From: Angiostrongylus vasorum | Lineage: Eukaryota > Nematoda > Chromadorea > Rhabditida > Metastrongylidae | Assembly: GCA_018806985.1 (NCBI GenBank) | Contig: JADANN010000364.1 | Location: 4,891,001 to 4,955,000, forward strand | Direction: 5' to 3' | DNA: 64,000 bases | Shown: piece by piece, positions 55,005 to 64,000 of the stretch | How the letters are laid out: each line of letters begins with the position of its first letter | Numbering within the stretch: position 1 is the stretch's first letter | Notes under the pieces: generated by a model | Seen by the model: only the letters and a program-made list of their open reading frames with translations | What the model was told of the DNA's origin: nothing | Databases searched by the model: none | Made by a program: the position numbers and the translations under genes

Positions 55005-55580
55005 TTCTATGAGGGAGATAGCTCCCGGAAGGGATAATAGAGGGTTCGTTTCCCACCGCAGACATCTGCGGTTCGGAGTTTGCAAATATCTCAGCATCAG
55101 TGTGGTTATATTTCACATCATACCCTGCCATGAAAAAAAGAACAGGTAGTAAATAGAAAGTGATTACGTTGTGATGCTGAGATATTTGAAAGACTTGGAC
55201 ACAACGCCGGATTCGAACACGCGATTACCTTTTCCGGAACTCACGTCTTATCCTGTCCACCACCGACGCCCTTGCTTTGGTTTTCTTTCGACCAGTTTTT
55301 CACCCTAATGGTGCTATTAACAACCACTTGTCAACAGGGGATGATCTGGGGAGCACAAATTGGCAATGAGCCCAGTTAAGGCGAAGCTGTGGTGGAAATC
55401 ACAATGTTTAACTATTTATCTACTGCTTATTTTCTCATGACAAGGTGCTATGTGAAATACAACCACAGTGACAACTCAGATATTTGTAAAACTTGGAAAC
55501 TCTGGTGAGCTTCGAACTTACGATTATCCTTCCGGATGCTCACGTATTATCCACTGGATCAGCGAGCATGTTAGTTTACA
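55005..55580. repeat. SINE-C cluster: one plus copy followed by two tandem minus copies
   Basis: Plus copy 55005-55165 ('GAGGGTTCGTTTCCCACC', 'ATATCTCAGCATCAGTGTGG'). Minus copies 55170-55435 and 55436-55580 carry 'GTGGTGGACAGGATAAGACG' and 'GCGTGTTCGAATCC' heads in reverse complement. The pattern resembles those at 22862-23195 and 25042-25480. Confidence 0.72.
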
Positions 55581-55834
55581 AGTAAAGGAAACTACCCGCT
55601 GTTTTTCAATGCAAGCAACTAATTTGGTTGAAAGATGCAAACCAATGGAGTTACCTGAAATACGTATTTATAAATTCGTCGTTTTCTTTCCCAGAAATCG
55701 CGAGGTTGTTAAACAGAATAGGTTTACTTCCACACAGTAACACACAACGCAAGTCATCGTGCATATGACAAGTCGTCAACCATATGCGACTCTGATCAGC
55801 GGCTCTTCCTCAGTGGAAGGCGCATAAAAAACGG
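55581..55834. other. No feature seen
   Basis: No gene or repeat recognised. Confidence 0.35.
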
Positions 55835-55878
55835 CTCTGAAGAAGGCGATGCTGCCAAAACGTCAGCTACGGTTCGGT

Positions 55879-55927
<49 letters not shown>

Positions 55928-55941
55928 ACATATATATATAC

Positions 55942-55988
<47 letters not shown>

Positions 55989-56095
55989 TAATTCTATGGA
56001 AGTAAACGTGTGCTCTTTAACAACCTCACAATTGGTGAACAAGAAAACGACGATTTTATAATCCAATGCCGAGGTTAATAGAAAGTCGATCGTGG
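55835..56095 (+). repeat. Penelope-like 3' tail interrupted by a TA microsatellite
   Basis: 'CTCTGAAGAAGGCGATGCTG' and 'CCAAAACGTCAGCTACGG' (55836-55872) are followed by about 105 bp of TA repeats (55880-55985), and then the remainder of the tail: 'AACAACCTCACAATTGGTG', 'CCAATGCCGAGGTTAATAG' and 'AAAGTCGATCGTGGG'. Confidence 0.75.
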
Positions 56096-56955
56096 GAACT
56101 GATACATATTTCTTATCCTGTACCGATAGGAGTTGCAACGACTATGAGCATGATGGGTGTTGTGCGACCAAAAGCGAAAACTGTATGGATGCTGTAGAAT
56201 TTCGCACCAATCGATCCGGCTAGTTTTAGTAAAATGGAATCTGAACTTTTTACTTTCTATCAACTTTTGTACCTTTGTAAAAACGAATGATTCCATAAAA
56301 GTCGTTTTCTAATGATGAGGAGTCTAGCTATTCCAATTTCCAAGATTTAAGTTTGTCGCTGTAGACAGTAAGATTCGGCTTTTTTTTCTTCGTGGTCCTC
56401 AGGCAGTAGGTCCACTAATCGCAGAAGCTGTCGCCAGCTGTATCTGGAAGAATCTGAGTTGTAAAGCAGCAGGTGTCCCTCCAACCTTCGACTGCCTGTA
56501 GTGACTAACTCAGAACGCCTCAACTCGGATCTCTTGAGGAGTAGCATCCAACATGTTAATGAAGAGGGAGGCCAAGCGGCTTCAAGTTGAATCCGGGAAC
56601 AGACGCCAGTTCGAACACTTCCGTAGATGAAGACATCGTAAATAATGGAAGAAATGATAGAAGCCGCTTCAAATGTGAAAAACAGTCATCTGAGTATTCA
56701 GTTAAGTAACTGAGGCACCTTGTATTTCATAATTCTTCCCACACATAAGCTGTATAGGCCGACCGCAAACGTTGGCATAAACTGAGAAACCATTCGTTAC
56801 CACGGTTTTATACTACCCGCACCAGATTTTGTGCAGATTCCGGTAGGTTTTGAAATCGATTCGTTTCCTCGTATCCATGTTCGTCAAAGGTCTTCGATTT
56901 TTAGGAGCACTTTAACTAGTGGTGCCTTTGGTACAGCATCATGTTACACTACAAT
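56096..56955. other. No gene called; one open frame noted
   Basis: The minus frame 56547-56347 (66 codons, 'WRQLLRLVDLLPEDHEEKK') has balanced codon use but no recognised domain or splice partners. Its upstream continuation hits stops. The rest is featureless. Confidence 0.2.
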
Positions 56956-56959
56956 CTTA

Positions 56960-57405
56960 AAGAATGCTGAGACATGAGTGGCCCTCAGAACCATGGATGG
57001 GCTTCGAACCCACGAATACACTTTCCGGGTGCTCACGTGCTCTCTGCCACACTAACAGAGGCTCTTGTTTTCTCTTCCTCTCAACAACATTTCTACCGTA
57101 CAAAACAGCACTGAATCGAGTAAAGCTGAAGCTGCAGTCAAAATCACAATGCCCTGATTTTTAATTATTGCGTATTCTTTTTTTCATGGAAGGGTCTTCT
57201 TCTTGGCGGGATAGATAGGGTGTGAGCTCCAGGGTGTGAGCTCCTGGTAAAGGTAGTCGCAAGTTGGGATCAAATCCAACCTGAGCTTCCGAGTTCTGAC
57301 CATGTCTCAGCATCCTTATCGTTGTAGTTCACATCGTAACCTGTCATGAAAAAAAGAATAGGCCTTAAATAAAAGTTAAGGAATTGTGATTACTATAATC
57401 TTAGT
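56960..57405. repeat. SINE-C inverted pair
   Basis: Minus copy 56960-57185 (B box 'GTGGGTTCGAAGCCC' in reverse complement). Plus copy 57200-57405 ('GGGATCAAATCCAACC', 'ATGTCTCAGCATCCTTATCG', 'GTAACCTGTCATGAAAAAAA'). Confidence 0.72.
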
Positions 57406-57667
57406 TACCTATTTAGATACCTAGATAACCCGTGTTCACACTCAGGTGGGTCTTAGCACTTTTTCCTGCTCATTTCTGTTCCAGCTGTCATTCATGAAAG
57501 TGATTGTGCACGTGTATGGTTTGCAGGTGACTTGAGGATCGAGGGACTGCTTTTCTTATTCGCATGTTGAATGATGGTTGAGCGTGTTCTTTCCGGAATA
57601 CATGAAACAGTCGTGTTAGGGCGTTCTTAACTCGTTACTATTCAGATGGCTTAAAAGAAAGGATAGA

Positions 57668-57945
57668 AAGGATAAAGCTCTCGGCGTTGATCAATCCTGA
57701 GGGATGCGCCATGCATTCGACTTCATTAAACAAGGATGGAGTTTACTGAATGCATATCTGGCCTTTACAGTAACTCGCGGTGGCCTACCGATATACCGAG
57801 CGAATGCTGCTATCCTCCCAGAAAAGTATGGTACCAATTTGCCAAACCCGGAGGGATGGAAGGCTTAGTGATCATGAAGCACGGGGATCGATCTCATGTG
57901 TATTGCAAGATGCCTCTGACCACTGCGCTATACGCGCTCGAAAGT
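57668..57945 (-). repeat. SINE-A copy
   Basis: The reverse complement contains 'GCGTATAGCGCAGTGGTCAG', 'GAGATCGATCCCCGTGC' and the tail 'GCATGGCGCATCCCTCAGG'. It is well preserved. Confidence 0.87.
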
Positions 57946-58069
57946 AGGGAATTTCCGTCACCGTTCCAATTAACAAACTTACATCTACATTGGCAGTGAC
58001 CGAAAAAACTATGTATGGGCTTACCATTCCATGGGATATCCCGACAAGCGCCACGAATATTTTTGCCAT

Positions 58070-58815
58070 AAGGAAATAAAGGACCCTATAACAAGTGTGA
58101 CGTTCTTCGTATTCTTCGGATGAACATAGTTCGTCGGGCAGGTTTGGCATGGGCTAGCGACGACTGTGTTCTACTTGTTCCCGCTCCATTCATTCGACGT
58201 TTAAATGGATTTCAGATGAGACAGGTGATGGATACAGTTTGTTCCTAACATAAAAACACCACTCCAGGAACAGACTTTCACTGCACCTTTAAGAAGTGGT
58301 CGTCGTAATCATGCAGAAAACGGAATTATAAATGATGCAATCGAAGTTGGAAACTGAAATGAGCAATGTTTTAGGGGAAAATGTGATAAAGAGTATGAAG
58401 AGCAGCAGCAGACTCGTTCACTCCACTCCAACCCGCATAGGCGAAAACCTGCTGCACGTCTCCTCCTAGCGCCAATAGCTAATGTGCTCGAATCTAAATA
58501 TGCTGCTAAAAAATGCGGCAATACAAATAATTTAAATTTTCCGCTGGTAGCCGATTTGTGTGGTGGCGTTTCTCGCTTTCGTAGAGGTAAGTATTGTTCG
58601 CCTTTTTGATAGTTATTCTTTGTAATTTGTAGGATTTCAAATCCAGGAAAGTTATCCGCTGTTCAAACAGTGCTTTGGCTTATCATTGTCTTCTTTTTCT
58701 AAGTTCATTTTCTTTTTTTTAAGTTGTTTTGCTTCTGATGAAAATTCTCATTTTCAGGTGTTCTGCAAAACCATAGGAAACTAATTGTTTTTAAGACATA
58801 TTACTACCACTAGCT
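58070..58815 (+). CDS. Unrecognised gene, possible exon cluster
   Basis: Three plus-strand segments look coding and splice-bounded. The first is about 58075-58226 ('RRAGLAWASDDCVLLVPAPF' and 'LNGFQMRQ', then a CAG/GTGATG donor). The second is about 58270-58310 ('EQTFTAPLRSGRR', possible GTAATC donor). The third, 58375-58586, is the strongest: TTTTAG acceptor, 70 codons including 'KYAAKKCGNTNNLNFPLVA' and 'DLCGGVSRFRR', and a perfect GTAAGT donor. A phase-compatible continuation follows a TTTGTAG acceptor at 58632 ('GFQIQESYPLFKQCF'), possibly ending at the TAA near 58792. No family was recognised. A minus-strand frame over 58150-58015 ('SSEEYEERHTCYRVLYFLMA', then GTAAGC) competes with the first segment. 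Exon boundaries are tentative. It could belong to a gene ending before 59007, or to a 5' extension of the next gene. Confidence 0.3.
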
Positions 58816-59006
58816 TGTTGGTTCGTTAAATTGTGCATTGCTCACGCCCGTGTCAATTGTTGAACTATTTTTCTTCAGACTAATGCTATCTGTTAACCAC
58901 TTAGTCTTTTGTTGAGCCAGTAGAACTAACCCACGTCATGAAAACCCACGTTTCGAGCATTATTGTCCACGAATATCTGCATTTCGTGGTTTTCTGCACT
59001 TTGTGT

Positions 59007-59290
59007 AGGAGCACGTCTAGTGCAGTGGTCGGAGGCGCCCTGCAATACGGATGTGATCGATCCCCGCACACCAAGCTCACTAAGGCTCCCATCCCTCTGG
59101 GGTGGGCAAATTGGTACCGGGCTTGTCTGGGAGGATAGCAGCACTGGCTCGATACATCGGTAGGTCACCGCGAGTCATTGTAAAGGCCAGATATGCATTC
59201 AACCACCTCCAACGATACTTAATGAAGTCGACTGCATGGCGTATCGCTCAGAGAATGATCAACGCCAAGAGCTTTATCCTTTATTTAATG
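59007..59290 (+). repeat. SINE-A copy with probable target-site duplication
   Basis: 'GTCTAGTGCAGTGGTCGGAG', 'GTGATCGATCCCCGC' and core 'CCATCCCTCTGGGGTGGGCA'. Direct repeats TGCACTTTGTGT (about 58995-59006) and TGCACTTTATGT (about 59310-59321) bracket it with one mismatch. Confidence 0.88.
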
Positions 59291-59424
59291 TCTGCATTTA
59301 TTGGTTGTTTGCACTTTATGTGAATACTGGCTTCACTTTTTCGAAGCTTCCCGATTTCCTATCCATCCATCGGCTCGGAGACAGGCTAGCTTCCCACGTT
59401 TTCACTGTCGTCTATTGCTTTCGT

Positions 59425-59430
59425 TTTCAG
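59425..59430 (+). promoter_or_regulatory. Probable trans-splice acceptor of the KNL-1-like gene
   Basis: A TTTTCAG acceptor preceded by a pyrimidine-rich run, 42 nt upstream of the ATG at 59473. This is the same spacing as in arp-1. Confidence 0.5.
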
Positions 59431-59472
59431 TTAGAACTGCTAGTAAATTCCTATATTTCGACTGTTTTATTT

Positions 59473-62400
59473 ATGGACGCTCCATCACGAAAGAGTAGAC
59501 GAAGTTCGGTGGGTCTTTTCTATTAAGGCTAGTTGGTTTTGTTTAAGGCAGCCAGTTCATTCTCCATTTTATCGCTCTGTTTGTTTGTCAGAATGTCTTT
59601 AACACTGAATAGTTAGAGAGTTTTGTTATGACCACAATGATGCTGAGATGTTTGCAAAACTCCGAACCGCCTGTGTCTGCGGTGGGGAACGAACCTGCTG
59701 ATACCCTTAACAAACGCGTTCACCATCACACCATACGGATCCTTCGTTTCGCCTTCTCAGCTAATTATAATAGGCAGCAAATAAAAATAAAGTTTCGGTA
59801 TAATTCAGATTTTAAAACTACGGCAGTGTGATGATAACACTGTGGACAACGCTGACGATTTTAACGATGATCAAAAGCAAGTTCCTAAACGTCGCGTTAG
59901 TTTCCACAATGTCAAAACTATCCAGTGAGTAACTTTTTCCTATTTTCTTCCTATTTTTGCTAATTAAGCGTATTTTCTGAATTTCTTGGAGTGGTTTTTT
60001 AAAGAAATTTCAATGAGGACAACTTCAATTTGCTAGATGGAACACCAGTCAAAGAGAAAATTCAGGAAACGATCGGTTCAGACGGGGTTCTGACTCCTGG
60101 TAAAAGTCACGTTCCTTCGACATCAACACCTATCGCATCACATGATATGGAGAACACAAGCTTTGTTAATAGTACTATTATTGGTGGTAGGAGTACTCTT
60201 TATAGATTTATAGGTTCTTACGTGGTGTACATCACCGTATTAGTTAACAGGGACGGTTGTTCATACTGGAATAGGTGCTTCGCGCAATAGTTTTCTCTTT
60301 TAATAACTAAAGAAACCGACTTTCTATAAATCTCGGCATAAATAGTTGATACATTGATTTACATACTCTTGTGAACTGATCTTGTTGAGCTGATGCGAGG
60401 TTGGTATCAGTTCTGGTTGCTGTTGTTGTTGTTGGTCGATGGCTGATGTTTCGGCCATTTTGTTATCCTCAGAGCTGTGCCGTTACGAGTGGACACTTTT
60501 TTTTGTTTTAGTTTTTCACCAGCGTACGTGGTCGGAAGAGGGAGGGGGGTTACTCGCAAAATACTTTGGATTCGACACTTCAGTTTATAAAATTGCAATC
60601 ATGGAAATTAAACCTCATGAACGAAAATGAAACTATGAGGTTCGCGTACAATGTAATTAATGCTGGAGATGTGACTTTAAAAAATACTATGAAAATCTAT
60701 TTTTATACCTTGTTGAGTATGGTGGGTAGTTGTCTCTTTTAGTTGCGGTTCTACGACCAAGTGTGTTTTGCACTGTTTTTGACGTGATGCATCCATATTC
60801 TCAATCGTCATATCCCCTTGATCGTGGAGTGACTCAAGCGGGTGCCAGTAAATCTTCCATTCTTTTCTTTCGCTTGCAAGAGTGTCCCAGTGTGTTCTAC
60901 TTGCTCTAGGGACTCCTTGAGCATCATACCTGTCTTCTAGATTGGGTCAGTGGTCTTCCTGTAGTACGTTTGACATCTCGAGGAATTCAGTAACTAATGG
61001 CTCTTGTCCGTCGGTTGTCGTTCATCCGGATTACGTATCCGGCCCCACCTTATCGTTGACAGTTTGGCATATAGAACGGCATCTTTGATATTTGATCGTT
61101 GACGCAGGTCGGAGCTTCCGATCCCTTCCCTCACCTATGTGATACGGGATACTTCTAGCATCGTCATTTCGCATGCGCGTTCAATAATGCTGAGTGATCT
61201 TTCGTCGTGCTTACGTATCGACCAGGTTTCTAACGCATTTGTTAAAGCAGGAAGAATCATGGAGTCGAGAAGGTGGACGCGGAGTCGGGTGTTCTTTGTT
61301 CTCTTCACTACATCCTCGATATTCTTGAAAGCTCCCCAAGCTGTTTATTTCCTCCTGCTCAACTCTGGATCTAAGTCGTTCATCATGTTGATTACCCGAC
61401 CTGGATAGACGTAACTGAAGCATTCGGAGATACCCATTACGTTGTGTATGAATGAAACATACGTTACCAGGCCGTTCCTCATGGTCATTTTGTGAGATTT
61501 AGTCAGAGACCAATCTTTCCACGGACTTATCAAAGTCGGCAAGCATTCGTTCCGCTTGTATTAATACAGAATAGCCGTAGCTTCGGCGGCTTCGCCTTCT
61601 TCACGGCCTGGAAAGGTGAAATTGACTTGCAACATACTCAGCCGAACACTTTCATAACCTCAGCAGACAAAAGTTAGCATACAAATTTCCATTCGCATGG
61701 CGAATGGCTCCTTTTAAACACTCATTCTTTTGTTCTTTGGTAGAGACCATCCGCACGGCGTATTACATGGGCCAGGAATGTGCCTGGCTCAGGTCAAAGA
61801 ATCAGCCTAAGGTATGGCGCGAGGTTACGTGTGATCACAAGGCACTTGTCATTGCCATTCGTTTTTGGATTTTTTGGAGTTTATCCAAAACGCTTCAAGA
61901 GTTTTACGCGCTGGTGTTTTGGTATCCTGTGAGAGAATAGTGACTTTTACTTTAAAACCTAAATTTATGTTTCTTTGTCCTATATGCACTTGATGGAGTA
62001 TTCGGTTTCAATTTAAGTTTACCAACTAGATGTTCTTTTATACAGATGCAGCGTGGTCTACCCGTTTCGCCAATGCATTCGTCGCCACACACTTTACAAG
62101 AAATTGGGTTCACCGTGCCTGAACTTCTACAATCACCGTCTCTACCGTTAGGGTACATAACGCAGTTTTGCATTGTGTACAAACGATGACGCAGGCGGTT
62201 ACGAGCTAGTTAGCGTCTTAGGGTGCTCGGTGGTATTTCAATCACTTAGCGAATTCTGTAGACCGAACTTCTAACAAACGTCTTATGGCTGCACTTATTT
62301 CGACGGAAATAAAGGGCAGAATAAACGGGACTTTATTCTCGCTAGGAGTATTGTTTGGGGCCATAGTTTTTCCTCTACACCTATTCCGAGGAGCTGCAGT

Positions 62401-63641
62401 GCTGTAGCCATTCGTGATGGCTACTTTCCGAGCCAATTTGGCCTTCGAAATGATACGAAGCTGCAGCTCCCCATAAGGTGTAGAGGAAAAACCACGCCCA
62501 CAAACGATAATTCTAGCGAGAACAAAGTGCCGTTTATCCTGTCCTTTATTTGTAACAAATAATGCACCCATAAAACGTTGCTTAAGAGGGGTCGGCTGAT
62601 AGAATTTGGTAACGGTAATTGGAATATCACCGGACATTCTAAGACTCTAGCTGGTTCGCAACCGCCTATGAGACCATCTATGCACTACGCAGAGTTACAT
62701 AATATGCCCTGGCATTAGAGACGGTAATTGCATGAGTTCGGGTACGGTGTATCCAGTCTTTTTTAAAGCGTGTGGGAACAAATATGTTGGCGAAACGGAT
62801 AGACCACTCTGCTTCCGTAATGAAAAACACCTGGAAAATAAATCTATAATAGATTGAAACAAAACACTCCACTAAGGGCGCATAGGACACAGAAAGAATC
62901 CGAAAAGATTTTGAAATAAAAGTTACTATCCTCTCACAAATCCAAGATATCAGCGCGTACAACTCTTGGTGCGTTTTCGGTAAATTCTAGAAATCCAAAA
63001 ATGAACCGCAAAGAGGAGTATCTTCTGATCACAGCTGACCTAGCGCCATGCCTGAGACTGATTCTTTGACCTTAGCCAGGCACATTCCTCGTACTGTAAT
63101 ACTCTTTGTTGCTGTTCTCCACCAAATAACTGGCAAACCCATGAACAAAACGGTGGATGCTTGAAAGAAGCTGTTTATTTCGTGAATGCAAATTTGTGTG
63201 TTAAATCTTATTTTTCAAGGTTAGAGAAGTATTTGGCTGAGTAGATAGCGTGTCAATTTTACCTTAGCAGGATCTGAAGAAGGTCATACCGTCGAAACGT
63301 CAGCTATTCTGCCTTAATAAATTCTATAATAACAGCCTCGTGTTTGCTCATCAAGAAAAACAGTGAATTATTGTTGATCAATGGCGAGGTTGAAAGAAAG
63401 TCGGTCTTGAAATTTGCTATATGTAGGTATTGTTCCCACTTTGCGCCGACACGGGAAAACAAGCTATTTTTTCATGTGGTATATCTTTGGAGTGTGAGGC
63501 ATTCCTTGATGTGTAAGGTTCTTATTGTGATCATTGGATTTAACGATATTTCTAGGAGAATTTTAGTTACAGGTCCTATTTATTCTTCGGCAGATGAGGG
63601 ACCTGTAGACATGTCCATTTCCGACAGAACTGATATAACAG
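59473..63641 (+). CDS. knl-1: Probable KNL-1 kinetochore scaffold, 5' exons (continues beyond window)
   Basis: Four exons with agreeing phases: 59473-59508, 59827-59924, 60005-60186 and 63573-63641, all GT-AG, in one frame. Exon 1 encodes 'MDAPSRKSRRSS', similar to the basic start of KNL-1 proteins. Exon 2 ends in 'KRRVSFHNVKTIQ', with a consensus RVSF motif that docks protein phosphatase 1 in KNL1. Exon 3 is low-complexity and ends 'SHDMENTSFVNST'. Exon 4 encodes 'EGPVDMSISDRTDIT'. The 'MENTSF' and 'VDMSIS' segments resemble degenerate MELT repeats, which bind BUB-3/BUB-1 when phosphorylated. KNL-1 links microtubules and the spindle checkpoint to the outer kinetochore. The C-terminal RWD domains would lie outside the window. 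Intron 3 (3.4 kb) is filled with repeat E, RTE and Penelope-like copies. Another protein with an RVSF motif remains possible, since the identification rests on motifs and their order. Confidence 0.55.
59625..59765 (-). repeat. SINE-C copy in KNL-1-like intron 1
   Basis: The reverse complement has 'GTATGGTGTGATGGTGAACG', 'GGTTCGTTCCCCACCGCAGA' and 'ACATCTCAGCATCATTGTGG'. It lacks the tail. Confidence 0.75.
60520..60812. repeat. Repeat E, copy 2
   Basis: Matches 51490-51805 almost throughout: 'CAGCGTACGTGGTCGGAAGA', 'CATGGAAATTAAACCTCATG', 'GCATCCATATTCTCAATCG'. It abuts the 3' end of the next RTE fragment. Confidence 0.85.
60815..61556 (-). mobile_element. RTE-type retrotransposon, 3' third only
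   Basis: Minus-strand frames 61542-61211 and downstream hold the region after the palm ('LDPELSRRK', 'FQEYRGCSEENKEHPTPRPP') and the C-terminal and 3' untranslated parts. The element breaks off at 61556 inside the 'ADFDK'-equivalent region, where Penelope-like sequence begins. Confidence 0.82.
61558..62400 (-). mobile_element. Penelope-like element, minus-strand copy with GIY-YIG remnant
   Basis: Minus frame 62182-61952 encodes 'CPNGRDG'-like Cys residues, 'SSGTVNPISCKVCGDECIGE' and 'TGRPRCICIKEHLVGKLK', the GIY-YIG region. Downstream (61625-61560) lies the tail box: 'GTGAAGAAGGCGAAGCCGCC' followed by 'GAAGCTACGGC'. It is 5'-truncated near 62400. Confidence 0.75.
62455..63410 (+). mobile_element. 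Penelope-like element, plus-strand copy
   Basis: It starts at the same internal site as the minus copy ('AGGTGTAGAGGAAAAACCAC', 'CGATAATTCTAGCGAGAAC'). A more decayed GIY-YIG region lies at 62690-62850 ('NKYVGETDRPLCFRNEKHL'-like). The 'CAGGCACATTCCT' and 'TCTCCACCAAATAACTGGC' stretch follows. The tail box is 'TCTGAAGAAGGTCATACCG' then 'TCGAAACGTCAGCTATTCTG' (63268-63308), followed by 'CCTCGTGTTTGCTCATCAAG'. Confidence 0.75.
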
Positions 63642-64000
63642 GTTAGATATGCTTTTATTCTAGATTTCTTTTTCATGCACCTTTCGTTGACGAAGCTTAG
63701 ACCTTTTCTTTCATTCAATTTGAAAACATCGTTTAACTATTGCTTAATGCCCTAGCGAGTGATTCTTATTCACTTCGTTGTCATTAGGATAATACTCTGT
63801 TATTTAGTGAGGTAATGGGTCAAAAATAGAATTTATCCTGTACAGAAGCATGAGTATAGTGTAACTCTTTATACCCAAGAATTTTCTTGGCTTCTTCTTT
63901 CTCTCATTCGAGATCGCGCATTGACTATGTTAAGAATTCGAGATGCTTTTTTGCACAGATACATTTCAAATCATGAAAAATTGAAGTATTGCGTTGTTTC
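63642..64000. other. KNL-1-like intron to window end
   Basis: AT-rich, begins with the GTTAGA donor. No further exon with convincing splice sites is visible before the window ends. Confidence 0.4.

Noticed and set aside
57872..58150. Minus-strand frame with an attractive 40-residue stretch
   Set aside because: Its first two-thirds overlap a plus-strand segment with a better donor and downstream partners, and its end runs through SINE-A. It is mentioned as a competing reading but not called.
60405..60440. TTG-repeat tract as a coding poly-Gln/poly-Leu segment
   Set aside because: It lies inside the KNL-1-like intron with stops in neighbouring frames. Simple-sequence expansion is sufficient.

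Overview
The window looks like nuclear DNA of a strongylid (hookworm-like, clade V) nematode. The evidence is short introns mixed with kilobase introns full of repeats, TTTCAG-type acceptors just upstream of start codons as used for spliced-leader trans-splicing, nematode-like dynactin and H4K20-methyltransferase genes, and decayed RTE-type retrotransposons of the kind abundant in hookworm genomes. There is no bacterial-style gene organisation. Species identity is an inference.

Three host genes can be reconstructed from exons. (1) An arp-1/centractin gene (dynactin ARP1) lies on the minus strand at 35665 to 27644. Its ten exons have splice phases that all agree and give exactly 375 residues plus a stop. 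(2) A SUV4-20/SET-4-type histone H4K20 methyltransferase lies on the plus strand at 36629-40502, with seven exons and 320 residues. It is divergent from arp-1 and shares a flank of about 960 bp with it. (3) The 5' end of a probable KNL-1 kinetochore scaffold lies on the plus strand from 59473 and runs off the window. It has an RVSF phosphatase-docking motif and MELT-like segments. Unrecognised exon-like segments sit just upstream, at 58070-58815.

Most of the rest is repeats. Region 1-27 kb is essentially gene-free and holds RTE copies (5.2-7.9, 18.4-20.7, 23.3-24.8 kb), a GIY-YIG Penelope-like element (8.0-9.7 kb) and many short repeats. Region 27.6-40.5 kb is the divergent gene pair, with short interspersed elements (SINEs), a dead mariner transposase and family-B repeats in its introns. 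Region 40.5-58 kb is again repeats (RTE at 44.6-45.4, 46.3-47.6, 51.9-54.9 kb). The large third intron of the KNL-1-like gene holds an RTE tail and two Penelope-like copies in inverted orientation.

The most interesting signal is a set of short repeats with tRNA-like Pol III promoter heads. SINE-A (about 16 copies, several with target-site duplications) and SINE-D (about 10 copies) have different heads and tails but share a central core of about 60 bp. SINE-C is a third tRNA-like family, and family B is a repeat of about 380 bp with no recognised origin. SINE-A is also joined to the RTE 3' end by the same junction at two separate loci. Family names A-E are labels used only here.
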